58,974 nucleotides of DNA from Borrelia puertoricensis (GCF_023035875.1 NZ_CP075386.1:1-58974), one strand, 5' to 3'. Shown: positions 24,617 through 33,108, counted from the first letter of the stretch. Program-made: numbers and translations. Notes: generated by a model not told the origin, from the sequence alone.

Positions 24617-24687
24617 ATTCTTTAAACCAAAATTTCATTATGAAAAGAGAACAGGGACTCTAAACTTTTCTAGAGTCCTTTCTCTTT
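24617..24687 (+). ncRNA. Predicted ~70-nt small RNA between recombinase and methylase, unit A
   Basis: Starts about seven bases after the TATAAT box and ends at an intrinsic terminator: GGACTCTA (24655-24662), loop AACTTTTC, TAGAGTCC (24671-24678), then TTTCTCTTT. No meaningful reading frame fits (only a seven-codon ATG frame from 24640). It points toward the 3' end of the methylase gene on the other strand. Promoter and terminator are conserved in unit B. Confidence 0.55.
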
Positions 24688-24712
24688 ACGCTTGCATTTT
24701 AAACATTTCCGT

Positions 24713-25540
24713 TCAAGCATAACAAGTACTCTTTAAATCCATACTTGACCTATTAGTTTTGTATGAAGTAGCTAGTACCTCATGTTTAGTTTGCTTGAAA
24801 ATACTAGCTACACCAGTTGAGCGTGCTACATAGTTTATGAAAAGATTATGCTTTAAGAAAAGCTTAACTACTCTTAAATCATCAAATTCACTTATTGCAA
24901 ACTGCCAGTTATATCTCTTAAGCTCTATAATAAGTCTCTCTAGAGAATCTAAATTCCATCCACGATTATCAACAAGATTCCCATGCGAAATTGAATATGA
25001 AGGGTCAAGATATACAAATGTTGAGCTTACCTTGTCTCGATTAGGTAGTGCAGCTAAAAAATCAAAAATACCACGTGATGTAAATATTGCATTATCAAGC
25101 ATCTCTTTAAATCTAGACTTATAAATTTGAAGGTTTTCTAAAAACAATCTCTTGGCATTACTTCGATCCAACTTCATAGTTGAACTAGATGAACCATAAA
25201 GTGAATATAAACATCTAAGCACCATGTACTCAATTTTGTCTCTGTTCTCATCAATTATGCTGTCATAAATAATCGCATCTCTTACACGATTGTAAAGCAA
25301 CTCAGGATCTTGTCTTAAGATATAGAAAAACTTATATATAAATTTAGAATTATCATTGAGTATATTATAATGGGCTAATGGTTTTGCAAAAAATACTGCT
25401 CCTGTACCAAAAAATCCTTCAATATACTGAGTATGCTTAGGAAAAAGACTTATAATATCAGCACTACAAAGGTACTTAACTTCCTTCTCATGTTTAGTAG
25501 TTTCAATATTTCTTAAATATTCTCCTTGATGTAATCTCAT
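24713..25540 (-). CDS. DNA adenine methylase (D12 class), DPSY variant, unit A
   Basis: 275-residue Dam-like N6-adenine methyltransferase. The AdoMet-binding motif is in YIEGFFGTGAVFF, followed by NILNDNSKF; the catalytic motif, DPPY in the family, here reads DPSY (Ser codon at 25008-25010), while the unit B copy has DPPY. The second Pro of this motif is normally invariant, so activity is doubtful. The ATG at 25540 aligns with unit B and lies within the end of the DUF261 gene; no good ribosome binding site is visible. Last gene of the leftward early operon. The C-terminus is complete, unlike in unit B. Confidence 0.85.
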   Translation of the reverse strand: MRLHQGEYLRNIETTKHEKEVKYLCSADIISLFPKHTQYIEGFFGTGAVFFAKPLAHYNILNDNSKFIYKFFYILRQDPELLYNRVRDAIIYDSIIDENRDKIEYMVLRCLYSLYGSSSSTMKLDRSNAKRLFLENLQIYKSRFKEMLDNAIFTSRGIFDFLAALPNRDKVSSTFVYLDPSYSISHGNLVDNRGWNLDSLERLIIELKRYNWQFAISEFDDLRVVKLFLKHNLFINYVARSTGVASIFKQTKHEVLATSYKTNRSSMDLKSTCYA

Positions 25541-25919
25541 ATTCAACGCCCCGCTCTTTAAGTGCCAGTGAATCATAAAGCACAGATGACAAATTAGTTG
25601 CTATAAAATGATATCCTGGTGTATTTTTAATTTTAACTTCACTTATCTCAAATTCTCCATCTAAACATCTGTAAGCAGGTCCCTCCCACCTAACACTTGC
25701 ACTGATATCAAACCGTCTCAGCACAGCGCATGGATTTAGAATATAACAATTACTTCTCATACACCCTGACTTAACAAAGTTATGATAATTCTTATTTATA
25801 TCAAGAACACTAAACTGCAACTTTTTAAAAACTAATACGTAATAATGAAGAGATAAAAAGTAACATCCCCACTGACGTACTGCTGAGACTAAATTTGGAT
25901 TATTTTGCGTTATTTTCAT
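25503..25919 (-). CDS. DUF261 protein, unit A
   Basis: 138-residue Borrelia DUF261 protein. It has a conserved Cys in VRQWGCYFLSLHYY near residue 19 and a His in TPGYHFIATN near residue 107, with tryptophan/glycine-rich SVRWEGPAYRC between. This spacing resembles papain-fold cysteine proteins, but that is inference. The ATG at 25919 gives the same length as unit B; a GTG at 25931 is also in frame. It overlaps the methylase by 38 bases. Confidence 0.8.
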   Translation of the reverse strand: MKITQNNPNLVSAVRQWGCYFLSLHYYVLVFKKLQFSVLDINKNYHNFVKSGCMRSNCYILNPCAVLRRFDISASVRWEGPAYRCLDGEFEISEVKIKNTPGYHFIATNLSSVLYDSLALKERGVEYEITSRRIFKKY

Positions 25920-25993
25920 ATATAATCTCACTTACAATCTTTATTTTTAAAACTACCCACCCCTTAACTTTTAATTTAACTTAAATATAGATA

Positions 25994-26404
25994 TTAAAAA
26001 GGAATATCCTCATAAAACTCATCTTCAAGCTTACTCTCATTAATATCTTGTGTTTTAATTGATGAGTTTAAAACGCAAATATCATTTACCAAAATACTGT
26101 ATTTACTCTTACCCTCACCTGTACGCTTATCATGCCAACTTGAATAAGATAGGGCTCCACTAAGTACAACTTGAACCCCTCGTTTAAGTAAAGCAGCAAG
26201 ACTCTCAGCTCTAGCTCCAAAAAGCACACAGTCAAAAAATTGAGCCTGTCTTGTCACACAGTTATTCTTCTTTACACCTCTATTATTAGCTAGTGTAAAT
26301 TTTAATATAGGAAAACTATTACTAGTATAAATAACCTCACAGTTTCTTGTTAAACGACCAGACATACTTAATGAGTTAATATCAAACACCAGAACTCTCC
26401 TCAT
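25994..26404 (-). CDS. ssb: Single-stranded DNA-binding protein, unit A
   Basis: 136-residue SSB. An OB-fold begins with INSLSMSGRLTRNCEVIYTS, includes QAQFFDCVLFGARAESLAALLKRGVQVVLSGALSYSSW, and ends with the acidic tip EDEFYEDIPF, the standard partner-binding tail. It overlaps the upstream small membrane gene by 23 bases and lies in the operon with exonuclease and methylase, so it probably serves phage replication and recombination. Confidence 0.93.
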   Translation of the reverse strand: MRRVLVFDINSLSMSGRLTRNCEVIYTSNSFPILKFTLANNRGVKKNNCVTRQAQFFDCVLFGARAESLAALLKRGVQVVLSGALSYSSWHDKRTGEGKSKYSILVNDICVLNSSIKTQDINESKLEDEFYEDIPF

Positions 26405-26591
26405 CAGAAAGCCTACTTAAAAGTTCCATACGTCTTAAATCACAATCAAGTCTCTCAAGATTTTCTAAAAATTCTCGTCTTGCATAATAAGCTTGAACGA
26501 GATCCTTTATACTTCTCACACCAAACTTACATAAAAATTTTAAAATCTTGTAAGTAATTACTAAAAATAAAACCATAAACATAAATCTCAT
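26382..26591 (-). CDS. Small membrane-anchored protein, unit A
   Basis: 69-residue protein with an N-terminal membrane helix (FMFMVLFLVITYKILKFLCKF) followed by a charged helical tail (RREFLENLERLDCDLRRMELLSRL). It starts ten bases after the exonuclease stop and overlaps ssb. Function unknown; conserved in unit B with few changes. Confidence 0.75.
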   Translation of the reverse strand: MRFMFMVLFLVITYKILKFLCKFGVRSIKDLVQAYYARREFLENLERLDCDLRRMELLSRLSDEESSGV

Positions 26592-26601
26592 AAAGGTACC
26601 C

Positions 26602-27946
26602 TTAAACAGCTTTTAAAATAGGTGTAGACCATTCATTTGAATTACTACTAAAATTAGAAAGCCCATTCACTTGTGTATAACTATCACTAAACACCTTAAA
26701 CCTATCTTTAATGGCTCTTTTTCTCATGTTTAACGAGAATAAAATTCCTTCAAAATTATAATAGATATTATCAATAATTGAATAAGTCCTCATCATATCT
26801 TGAATTTTTTCTTTTACTTTTAATTTAACTACTTTGGTAATCTCCTCAGCTTCTTTTGCTTTCTCAGATTCAACTTTACTGATATGCTCAACCATTTTAT
26901 TTAAAATAAAAATATCATTTTTTAAACCAAGCTCATTCTCAACTTCTAGATTTGTCAACTTAACAAACTTAAGAAATTCTTGTCTAAAGTCTAATTGTGC
27001 CAAGGTATTATAAAATTCACTTTTATTTAAAAATGATTTTATTCTCTCAACCAACTCTTCATTACTTGCACTCTCAATATCATTATAGCTTCTCATATAC
27101 TTAAGAGCGTTGTTAATCTCAACATTAAAAGCCACCATATAAAACATAATCTTTGCTATAAATGCATCGTCTCTTTCAATAACACAGTTTGTAGTATCTC
27201 CACCAAATAAAAAGAATAAGTTTCCTTTTTTCAATCCCGTACATAAGAGTTGCATCTGTACTTGTACGTAATACTTAAAGAAATATTTATTATCTAGAAA
27301 ATTACCAATTCTTATTATATTCAGAAGCACCGCATTGTATTTGAAATGAATCGCTGCATTTTGTCTCTAAAAGTTCAGCATCACCTTCCCCATTAACAAA
27401 CCAAGCATCAATTGTAGCACCAACTAAACAATCACTCTTTCCAACTTTTTTAAAGTAATTATATTTATCAATACCGTTTGAATATTTATTTTTATGTAAT
27501 ATATGAATATTCTTATCATAAGTTTTTACAAATTCGTCAATTATTAAATTCTCTAAAGCCTTTCCCTTTCTCATACTCAAATTTTCTTCAAAAGGCATTT
27601 CCCTTCCTATTGATTTAAGTACTCGCTCTAGCATTAATTTTTCTAAAGCATCAGCACCAATAAACATGCTTCCAACTTCACTTGCTCCCATACGCTTTAA
27701 CGATTCTCTTTGCACACTAAAGTCAACCTTACTATTAAACTTGAAATACTCATTCTTACCAATTTTTGGTAACTTACGTCCTACCTTATTTATTTTACTT
27801 AACTGTTTTTGTTTACCTTTAAGATTTTCTTGACTCTGATATGCAAAAGATTCAAAACCCTTAAATACCATTTGCCTGTACAAATCAAATTGTTGCATCC
27901 CTTCCTTTGATTTTTGTTCATTTATTTTTGTCATATTTGTATTCAT
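26602..27946 (-). pseudogene. DUF244/YqaJ-like exonuclease, frameshifted in unit A
   Basis: The N-terminal part reads from ATG 27946 (after AGGAGT) through the PD-(D/E)XK motif GATIDAWF...AELLETKC; the C-terminal part continues in another frame to 26602. Comparison with the intact unit B gene shows one extra T at 27312-27313 in the stretch CAATTCTTATT (CAATTCTATT in unit B). The intact family member is a recombination exonuclease that pairs with an annealase. This copy is inactive unless the insertion is a sequencing error or bypassed; the break falls just after the catalytic residues. Confidence 0.85.
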
Positions 27947-28148
27947 AACTACTCCTTTATATTGTTTTTTATACAAATAAATATATAGCAAAAATTATTT
28001 TTTAACAAAAATATTTACAAAAAATATCATAAACATTATCATTTTTGCTAAACTAAAAATAAATTTTATTTTTACTAATTACCGATTTACTTATAGCTAA
28101 ATATTGAGTTATCATTAGTAATGATAAACAATATAAAGGAGTTTAATA
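27947..28148. promoter_or_regulatory. Divergent exonuclease/replication intergenic region, unit B
   Basis: 202 bases between back-to-back genes. Leftward: a TGC-TATATA box (complement at about 27982-27990) and leader ending AACAATATAAAGGAGT. Rightward: perfect palindrome TTATCATTA-G-TAATGATAA at 28109-28127, then the same AAACAATATAAAGGAGT leader before ATG 28149. By analogy with Borrelia plasmids where the region next to the PF57/62 gene supports replication, it is the candidate origin. Confidence 0.5.
28109..28127. repeat. Palindrome upstream of replication gene, unit B
   Basis: TTATCATTA (28109-28117), centre G, TAATGATAA (28119-28127), perfect nine-base arms 22 bases before the start codon. 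Unit A has a different inverted repeat at 58912-58953 in the same place. Confidence 0.65.
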
Positions 28149-29267
28149 ATGGAGAATAAACAAGCTACGAAGCTTGATACACAATGCCACAATAAATACC
28201 AACACAAACTAATAGTAACAATATCAACAATTGACTATATCAATAATAAACATAAAAAATACACACAAAGCAATCTACTCTACTACTTTAATGGAAACTT
28301 AAAACGCAATGGACATAAAGAAACTACTCTTAAAACACTCCAAAAATATCTTTATAAATTAGAAAAAGTATTTAAAGTAACAATTAATTATCACAAACAC
28401 TTGGGCGTTAACATGGGTACTGAAGTTCATTACAAACTTAAATACTCTAAAAAAGAATGTCACCTTATAATCAATAAACACTTTAGAGATAAAAAAGAAG
28501 AAAGACACAAAAACCGCGTAAATAGCTACTTAAAAAAAAGATGTAATAAAAAGGAGAGTGTAGAAAAAGCGGAGTGTTTTAATAATACTTATAATAATAA
28601 AGAAGAAGAAGGTAAAAGCAACATAGAGTCTATAGAAAAATTACAAATACATAAATACGCTAAGAAATGCAATTTTAAATCAAATGCTTTCCTTTCTATT
28701 TTGAATTTAGAAGCGAAAAAGAATTTTAAAATTCAATTATTGAAAGCTATTAAAATAGCTGAAAATGTTGGGTATAAAAAAATAAACAGGATTAAATCAA
28801 ATAACAATAAACTTGAGAGTAAACAAAAAGAATTAAGAAAAATACTAGATAAGACAAAAGCCAGTCTAAAGGATGAAGGATATGACAGTAAACAATTAGA
28901 GATCCAAATACAAAATGTATATGAACAATATAAAAATAAACCCCACTTTATCATAGAAAAAAATAAATACAGTGATTTAGAGAATATAATAGGAAAACTT
29001 AAGAAGTCAGTTGAGCGTGTTAAATCAAATACTAAGAAAGATAAAAAAGATATTAGGAACAACATCTTTAGCATACTCATTGATCAATTAAAGCATAAAG
29101 TAAGAATTGAAATGCTTGTACCGTTGCTGAAAGAATATTTGGGTAAACAGGAAAGGTTAGAGTATGGAAAAGTATTTAATAATCAGTATTACTATGATTT
29201 TTTAGATTTAATAAAAAATGATCAAAAATACCTGAAGGATAATGAATTTAAACAGGTTATTAATTAA
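28149..29267 (+). CDS. PF57/62 family plasmid replication protein, unit B
   Basis: 372-residue counterpart of the protein at 1-1122, nearly identical except at the first dozen residues (MENKQATKLDTQ) and a patch around residues 150-165. The strong conservation contrasts with the adjacent, very different partition proteins, so replication control may be common to both units while partition type differs. AAAGGAGT precedes the ATG. Confidence 0.9.
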   Translation: MENKQATKLDTQCHNKYQHKLIVTISTIDYINNKHKKYTQSNLLYYFNGNLKRNGHKETTLKTLQKYLYKLEKVFKVTINYHKHLGVNMGTEVHYKLKYSKKECHLIINKHFRDKKEERHKNRVNSYLKKRCNKKESVEKAECFNNTYNNKEEEGKSNIESIEKLQIHKYAKKCNFKSNAFLSILNLEAKKNFKIQLLKAIKIAENVGYKKINRIKSNNNKLESKQKELRKILDKTKASLKDEGYDSKQLEIQIQNVYEQYKNKPHFIIEKNKYSDLENIIGKLKKSVERVKSNTKKDKKDIRNNIFSILIDQLKHKVRIEMLVPLLKEYLGKQERLEYGKVFNNQYYYDFLDLIKNDQKYLKDNEFKQVIN

Positions 29268-29277
29268 AGGACTTGTT

Positions 29278-29823
29278 ATGAATGATGTAATAGAAAAGGT
29301 AAAGATAATATCAAAAGAAGAAAAACCTATTTTTATTAAAATAGAAGAGATTGAGGGTCGAAAAATATATCATACTAAAATTATGACAGATTTTCATTTA
29401 TTTAAAGTAAATGAAAATCAAAAACATAAGTTTTTTATCTCCTTTCGAGGACTTTTTAATCAGAATAAGATTGAATACTTTCATTTGTTTTCTATAAAGA
29501 ATGAAGATAAATTCTTGGGTATTTACTATGGCTATAGAAAACCTATAAAAAACGTAATTAGGAAATATGAAAAAAATGGAATTACTAAATCGGTTGCGTT
29601 TTCGAAAGTTTATTACATGGAGTTTAGATTTAAAAAAGGGAGTGTATTTTGCTATTTAAGTGCCTTTGCTTATTTATTTAGAAACGATAGACTCAAAACA
29701 AAATACTGTCAAACTTTAATTGATATGACAAAGAGGTTGGAGAGTCAAATATATGAATTTTACGGGAAGAAGTTACCAGAAGGAGGTCTGATTGAAAAAT
29801 GGATACAAAAAAAACAAAAGTAA
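29278..29823 (+). CDS. PF50 (DUF226) protein, unit B
   Basis: 181-residue PF50 protein. Conserved FIKIEEIEGRKIYHTKI and FLGIYYGYRKPIKNVIRKYE blocks flank a variable part; the C-terminus YGKKLPEGG matches unit A but the region 135-165 differs. ATG 29278 follows AAAGGA; it overlaps parA by 25 bases exactly as in unit A. Confidence 0.85.
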   Translation: MNDVIEKVKIISKEEKPIFIKIEEIEGRKIYHTKIMTDFHLFKVNENQKHKFFISFRGLFNQNKIEYFHLFSIKNEDKFLGIYYGYRKPIKNVIRKYEKNGITKSVAFSKVYYMEFRFKKGSVFCYLSAFAYLFRNDRLKTKYCQTLIDMTKRLESQIYEFYGKKLPEGGLIEKWIQKKQK

Positions 29824-30548
29824 TAACAATTGCATCAATTAAAGGTGGTGTTGGAAAAAGTACAAGTGCGATAATATTTGCAACTCTTTTGGCAAAAGAT
29901 TATAAAGTTCTTTTAATAGATATGGATACACAGGCATCGACTACTAGTTATTTTTATGAAACAATAGAGGAAAAAAATATAGATTTAAGAAAAAATAATG
30001 TATATGAAGTTTTGATAGATAAATTAGATATCAATAGTTCGATTCTTAGCGTTAAAAGTAATTTAGATTTGATACCTAGTTATTTAACTTTACACAGTAT
30101 AAATGCATTTGGATATAAACATACTCTTAGTGAATTTAAATTAAAAAATGAACTTAAATATTTAAATATTACATATGATTTTGTTATTATTGATACACCA
30201 CCAAGTTTAGACTTTACGTTAACCAGCTCCTTAGTGTGTTGTAATTATATTATTGTTCCTTTGACAGCAGAAAAATGGACAATTGAAAGTTTTGATCTTC
30301 TAAAGTTTTTTATGGAAAAAATAAGTCTAGAACTTCCCATTTTTTTTATTATAACTAGGTTTAAGAAAAATAATACACATAAACAATTATTAGAGATGTT
30401 AAGTTCAAAAGGTAACTTTTTAGGGATGATATCAGAACGGGAAGATTTAAATAGAAGAATTGCAAATAATGCTTTTTTTGATTGTAAAAAAGATTATATA
30501 GAAGAATATAAGAATTCTTTAATAAATTTTTTTGCAAAATTATACTGA
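29799..30548 (+). CDS. parA: ParA-type partition ATPase (PF32), unit B
   Basis: 249-residue PF32 ATPase with KGGVGKS at residues 15-21, LLIDMDTQAS near 38-47 and FVIIDTPPSLDF in the middle, the textbook ParA signature (unit A has DTTPS). Roughly half the residues differ from the unit A protein by eye. Two different ParA types on one molecule indicate fusion of two compatible plasmids. Confidence 0.94.
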   Translation: MDTKKTKVITIASIKGGVGKSTSAIIFATLLAKDYKVLLIDMDTQASTTSYFYETIEEKNIDLRKNNVYEVLIDKLDINSSILSVKSNLDLIPSYLTLHSINAFGYKHTLSEFKLKNELKYLNITYDFVIIDTPPSLDFTLTSSLVCCNYIIVPLTAEKWTIESFDLLKFFMEKISLELPIFFIITRFKKNNTHKQLLEMLSSKGNFLGMISEREDLNRRIANNAFFDCKKDYIEEYKNSLINFFAKLY

Positions 30549-30550
30549 TT

Positions 30551-30586
30551 TTTGATATTCGTTCAACGTGTTGAACGAATATCAAA
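30551..30586. repeat. Long palindrome between parA and PF49, candidate centromere, unit B
   Basis: Perfect 17-base arms TTTGATATTCGTTCAAC (30551-30567) and GTTGAACGAATATCAAA (30570-30586) around GT. It begins three bases after the parA stop. Arms share no obvious sequence with the unit A repeat at 2440-2468. It could also act as an operator or attenuating hairpin between the two genes. Confidence 0.75.
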
Positions 30587-30611
30587 ATATCTCAAATTGA
30601 AGAGGTTGATT

Positions 30612-31190
30612 ATGAAAAATTATGAAAAATTAAAAATAAACAAAAGAAATATCGATTCTGAAGGAAATGCATTACTCGTTACATCTCCTAATAATTGTGA
30701 AAATAGCATAGGAATAGAACGTTATAATGTATTGAAAAAAAAATTGTATGTAAACCTTAGAGAAGGAATTTATAACAAAATAGAATGTATGAAGATTTTA
30801 AAAGAAGTAAAGGATAATGAATATTATAAATTGGATGGATATAGAAGTTTTGATGCTTTTATAAAGGATTATGATGTTGCTAAAACTCAAGCGTATAATT
30901 ATTTGAAAATTGCAACGGCTTTGGAAGAGGGTATTATTGAAGAACAATATGTGTTAAAGAATGGATTTAGACAGATATTAGATTTATTAAAAGATAAAAA
31001 AGGAATAAACATTAAAAAATCAAGACAAAATCCAATAAAACCATTAAGATTTCAACTTAGAAAACAGGAAAGTTATGATTTTTATAAAAAAAATGCTAAA
31101 TTTACAAGTTTCTTAATGGATGAGCTTTTTGAACATCAAAGAGATTTGCTTGATAAGCTTTTGAAAAAGTATAAAGAATTAAAAGGCTAA
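30612..31190 (+). CDS. PF49 partition protein, unit B
   Basis: 192-residue PF49 protein, with IKDYDVAKTQAYNYLKIA as helix-turn-helix candidate and the conserved KPLRFQLRKQESYDFYKKNAKFTSFLMD block. ATG 30612 follows AGAGGT; an in-frame start at 30552 would translate through the palindrome and is rejected. The N-terminal 40 residues differ strongly from unit A, as expected if this part reads the type-specific centromere. Confidence 0.84.
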   Translation: MKNYEKLKINKRNIDSEGNALLVTSPNNCENSIGIERYNVLKKKLYVNLREGIYNKIECMKILKEVKDNEYYKLDGYRSFDAFIKDYDVAKTQAYNYLKIATALEEGIIEEQYVLKNGFRQILDLLKDKKGINIKKSRQNPIKPLRFQLRKQESYDFYKKNAKFTSFLMDELFEHQRDLLDKLLKKYKELKG

Positions 31191-31205
31191 GTACAAGGAG
31201 TTTTT

Positions 31206-31616
31206 ATGGGTAATTTAGCATATAAGATATATAGGACAGAAGATTTAAGGAATGAGTTCTTACATAAGGGATTTACTGAAGAAGCTGTGGATTTCATTTT
31301 ACTTCATAATGATAATTCTAATTTTGAAGTTTTAAGAGAAAAAATGAATTCATTAGAACAGCAAATCATTAATGTAGAGAATAATTTAAAAAAAGATATT
31401 GAATTTACTAAGGTAGAATTTAAAAGAGACATAGCCAATCTAGATATTAAAATAGACAATATAGAGAAGAATTTACTTAAGGAAATACAGAATAATAATG
31501 CAGTACTATTAGAAAAACTTAATACGGGCAATAGAATCATATATTTAATGATAATAGGAATAGGGATTTTTTTTCCAATTATTTCTTCTTTAATAAATAA
31601 ATATTTTATAAATTGA
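31206..31616 (+). CDS. bdr: Bdr repeat-containing membrane protein, unit B (partition-linked copy)
   Basis: 136-residue Bdr with the same first 85 residues as the unit A copy, but only about two KID-type repeats instead of five, and a different membrane helix (IIYLMIIGIGIFFPIISSLI). The ATG follows AAGGAG. The repeat loss explains the length difference. Confidence 0.88.
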   Translation: MGNLAYKIYRTEDLRNEFLHKGFTEEAVDFILLHNDNSNFEVLREKMNSLEQQIINVENNLKKDIEFTKVEFKRDIANLDIKIDNIEKNLLKEIQNNNAVLLEKLNTGNRIIYLMIIGIGIFFPIISSLINKYFIN

Positions 31617-31977
31617 TAATGGTGAAAGATTTTTTTTAATTATTAAAAATAATTAATATTTGTTAATATTGATTTGATTTTCTTAAAAAAATAGTGTACA
31701 TTATTGTTGAGTTCTATTCGTAGTAATGAGCTCTTTTATATTGTTATATTCTTAAGTTTTAGAGCTTAGTTAAGAGTTCTTTTAGAATTTTTAATTAAGC
31801 TCTAAATTTTTGTAATTCTTTGTTTATCATTTAAACCAGTCAGTTAACTTATTAGTAACACATATGAATTATAACTTTTGATGGTAATTTTAACATTTTT
31901 TATAATTATTTTTTTGTCAAAAATAATTTTTTGATATATAGTTATTTATATAAAAAACAATATAAAGGAGTTTAAAT
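31617..31977 (+). promoter_or_regulatory. Regulatory region before the annealase gene, unit B
   Basis: 361 bases without a gene. Palindrome core AATATT-TGTT-AATATT (about 31655-31670), promoter-like TTGATT (31674-31679) with TACATT (31697-31702) at 17 bases, hairpin at 31758-31806, then a type B leader ending AACAATATAAAGGAGT. The order is the same as in unit A. Confidence 0.55.
31709..31811 (+). ncRNA. Predicted small RNA ending in a hairpin, unit B
   Basis: Expected to start about seven bases after the TACATT box. Stem TTTAGAGCTTAGTTAA (31758-31773) pairs with TTAATTAAGCTCTAAA (31791-31806) with one G-U type mismatch, followed by TTTTTG. The stem matches that of unit A while loop and 5' part differ, suggesting a conserved terminator and a variable 5' region. 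Confidence 0.4.
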
Positions 31978-33051
31978 ATGACAAAAAATAAAGTTAAAAA
32001 TACAAAAACCAAAATGCGCAGATCAGTTAAGAAACTGGGTAAACAAAAGATAAAAGTAACAGATATAAGAGTAAATAATCAAGCTTTAGTAACTGATGAG
32101 AATCAAGCAAGGGTAAACTTTCTAAAATCTCTATACAGTCTACGTATGAATTTAAGTGGTGTTGCTAAGAATCTTAATGGATATGGGTATAAATATCAAA
32201 ATTTCAATGAGATAATCAGAGAGATAAAGAATGTTATAAAGAGTAACAATTTAGATATTGATTTCCTGCAATGTCCAACATTTAAAGTTGTGGGAAATAA
32301 TACAATTAATGTTATTACAACAACATTTTACAGTCCAAGTAGTGGGTATAGCGAGTCATTTGATACTCCAATTTACACAGAAGAATTTTCTTCTCTAGGG
32401 GCAAAGAATCAAAATACTTTATCGCAACTTGTAGGTTCATGCATAACATATCATAAAAGATATGCTCTTGTAGGATACCTATCAATAGAGAGTGAAGTTG
32501 ACACCGATGCTAGTTCATTGGAGCATATTCAAGGAGCTAATGAGGAATTAGCCAGTAGTGTAAATGTTCCACTTGTAAATTCTCTAAAGAGAGATAAAAC
32601 TGTTAATACTAAAAGAGTAACTAAAGGTGAAACAAAACAGCCACCTGTAAGTCACAAATCTGTAACTAGTCTTGATAAGCTGCCTAAACGTATACCCGTT
32701 AAGTATCATTATTACAAAAATTTACTTCAAGCATCTAAGAGAATGCATTCGGTATTAGATCATACACCTTTTGATAGTTTAGAAACAATAGATAAGTTTT
32801 TACTGCAATTAAATAATGCTGATGATTCGAGTATACTTGAGTTTTTTGAAACTAAACCAGAGCTTAAGACTATAGATTATTGGAGAGATCTTATAAATAG
32901 TTATTTAAAGAGAACAAAGTCTGATCCAGAAGTAATTGAAGGTTTTTCTAAATTTTTAGCCTGCAGAGAGTCAAAATATGGCCAGAGTCCACTCAAATTA
33001 TTTGGATATATAGCTAGTGATGATAATTTTGGATATCTATGTAATAATTAA
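31978..33051 (+). CDS. erf: ERF-family single-strand annealing protein, unit B
   Basis: 357-residue annealase. Residues 15-180 are almost identical to unit A, including LRMNLSGVAKNLNGYGYKY and SCITYHKRYALVGYL. The linker and C-terminal domain (KYHYYKNLLQASKRMHSVLDHTPFDSL) are only distantly similar, so the gene is a mosaic with a sharp change after DTDASSL. The ATG follows AAAGGAG. Confidence 0.88.
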   Translation: MTKNKVKNTKTKMRRSVKKLGKQKIKVTDIRVNNQALVTDENQARVNFLKSLYSLRMNLSGVAKNLNGYGYKYQNFNEIIREIKNVIKSNNLDIDFLQCPTFKVVGNNTINVITTTFYSPSSGYSESFDTPIYTEEFSSLGAKNQNTLSQLVGSCITYHKRYALVGYLSIESEVDTDASSLEHIQGANEELASSVNVPLVNSLKRDKTVNTKRVTKGETKQPPVSHKSVTSLDKLPKRIPVKYHYYKNLLQASKRMHSVLDHTPFDSLETIDKFLLQLNNADDSSILEFFETKPELKTIDYWRDLINSYLKRTKSDPEVIEGFSKFLACRESKYGQSPLKLFGYIASDDNFGYLCNN

Positions 33052-33071
33052 GTATAATCTCTATTCCATTT

Positions 33072-33103
33072 AAAGAGAGGCCTTAAGATAAAAACCTCTC
33101 TTT
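33072..33103. terminator. Terminator between annealase and lysis genes, unit B
   Basis: AAAGAGAGG (33072-33080) and CCTCTCTTT (33095-33103), perfect nine-base arms, followed by a T run; placed between converging genes. Sequence is unrelated to the unit A terminator at 5008-5029. Confidence 0.78.
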
Positions 33104-33108
33104 TTTAT

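Noticed and set aside
24640..24663. Seven-codon leader peptide inside the predicted small RNA (ATG at 24640)
   Set aside because: The ATG is absent in unit B at the same place although promoter and terminator are kept, and there is no ribosome binding site.
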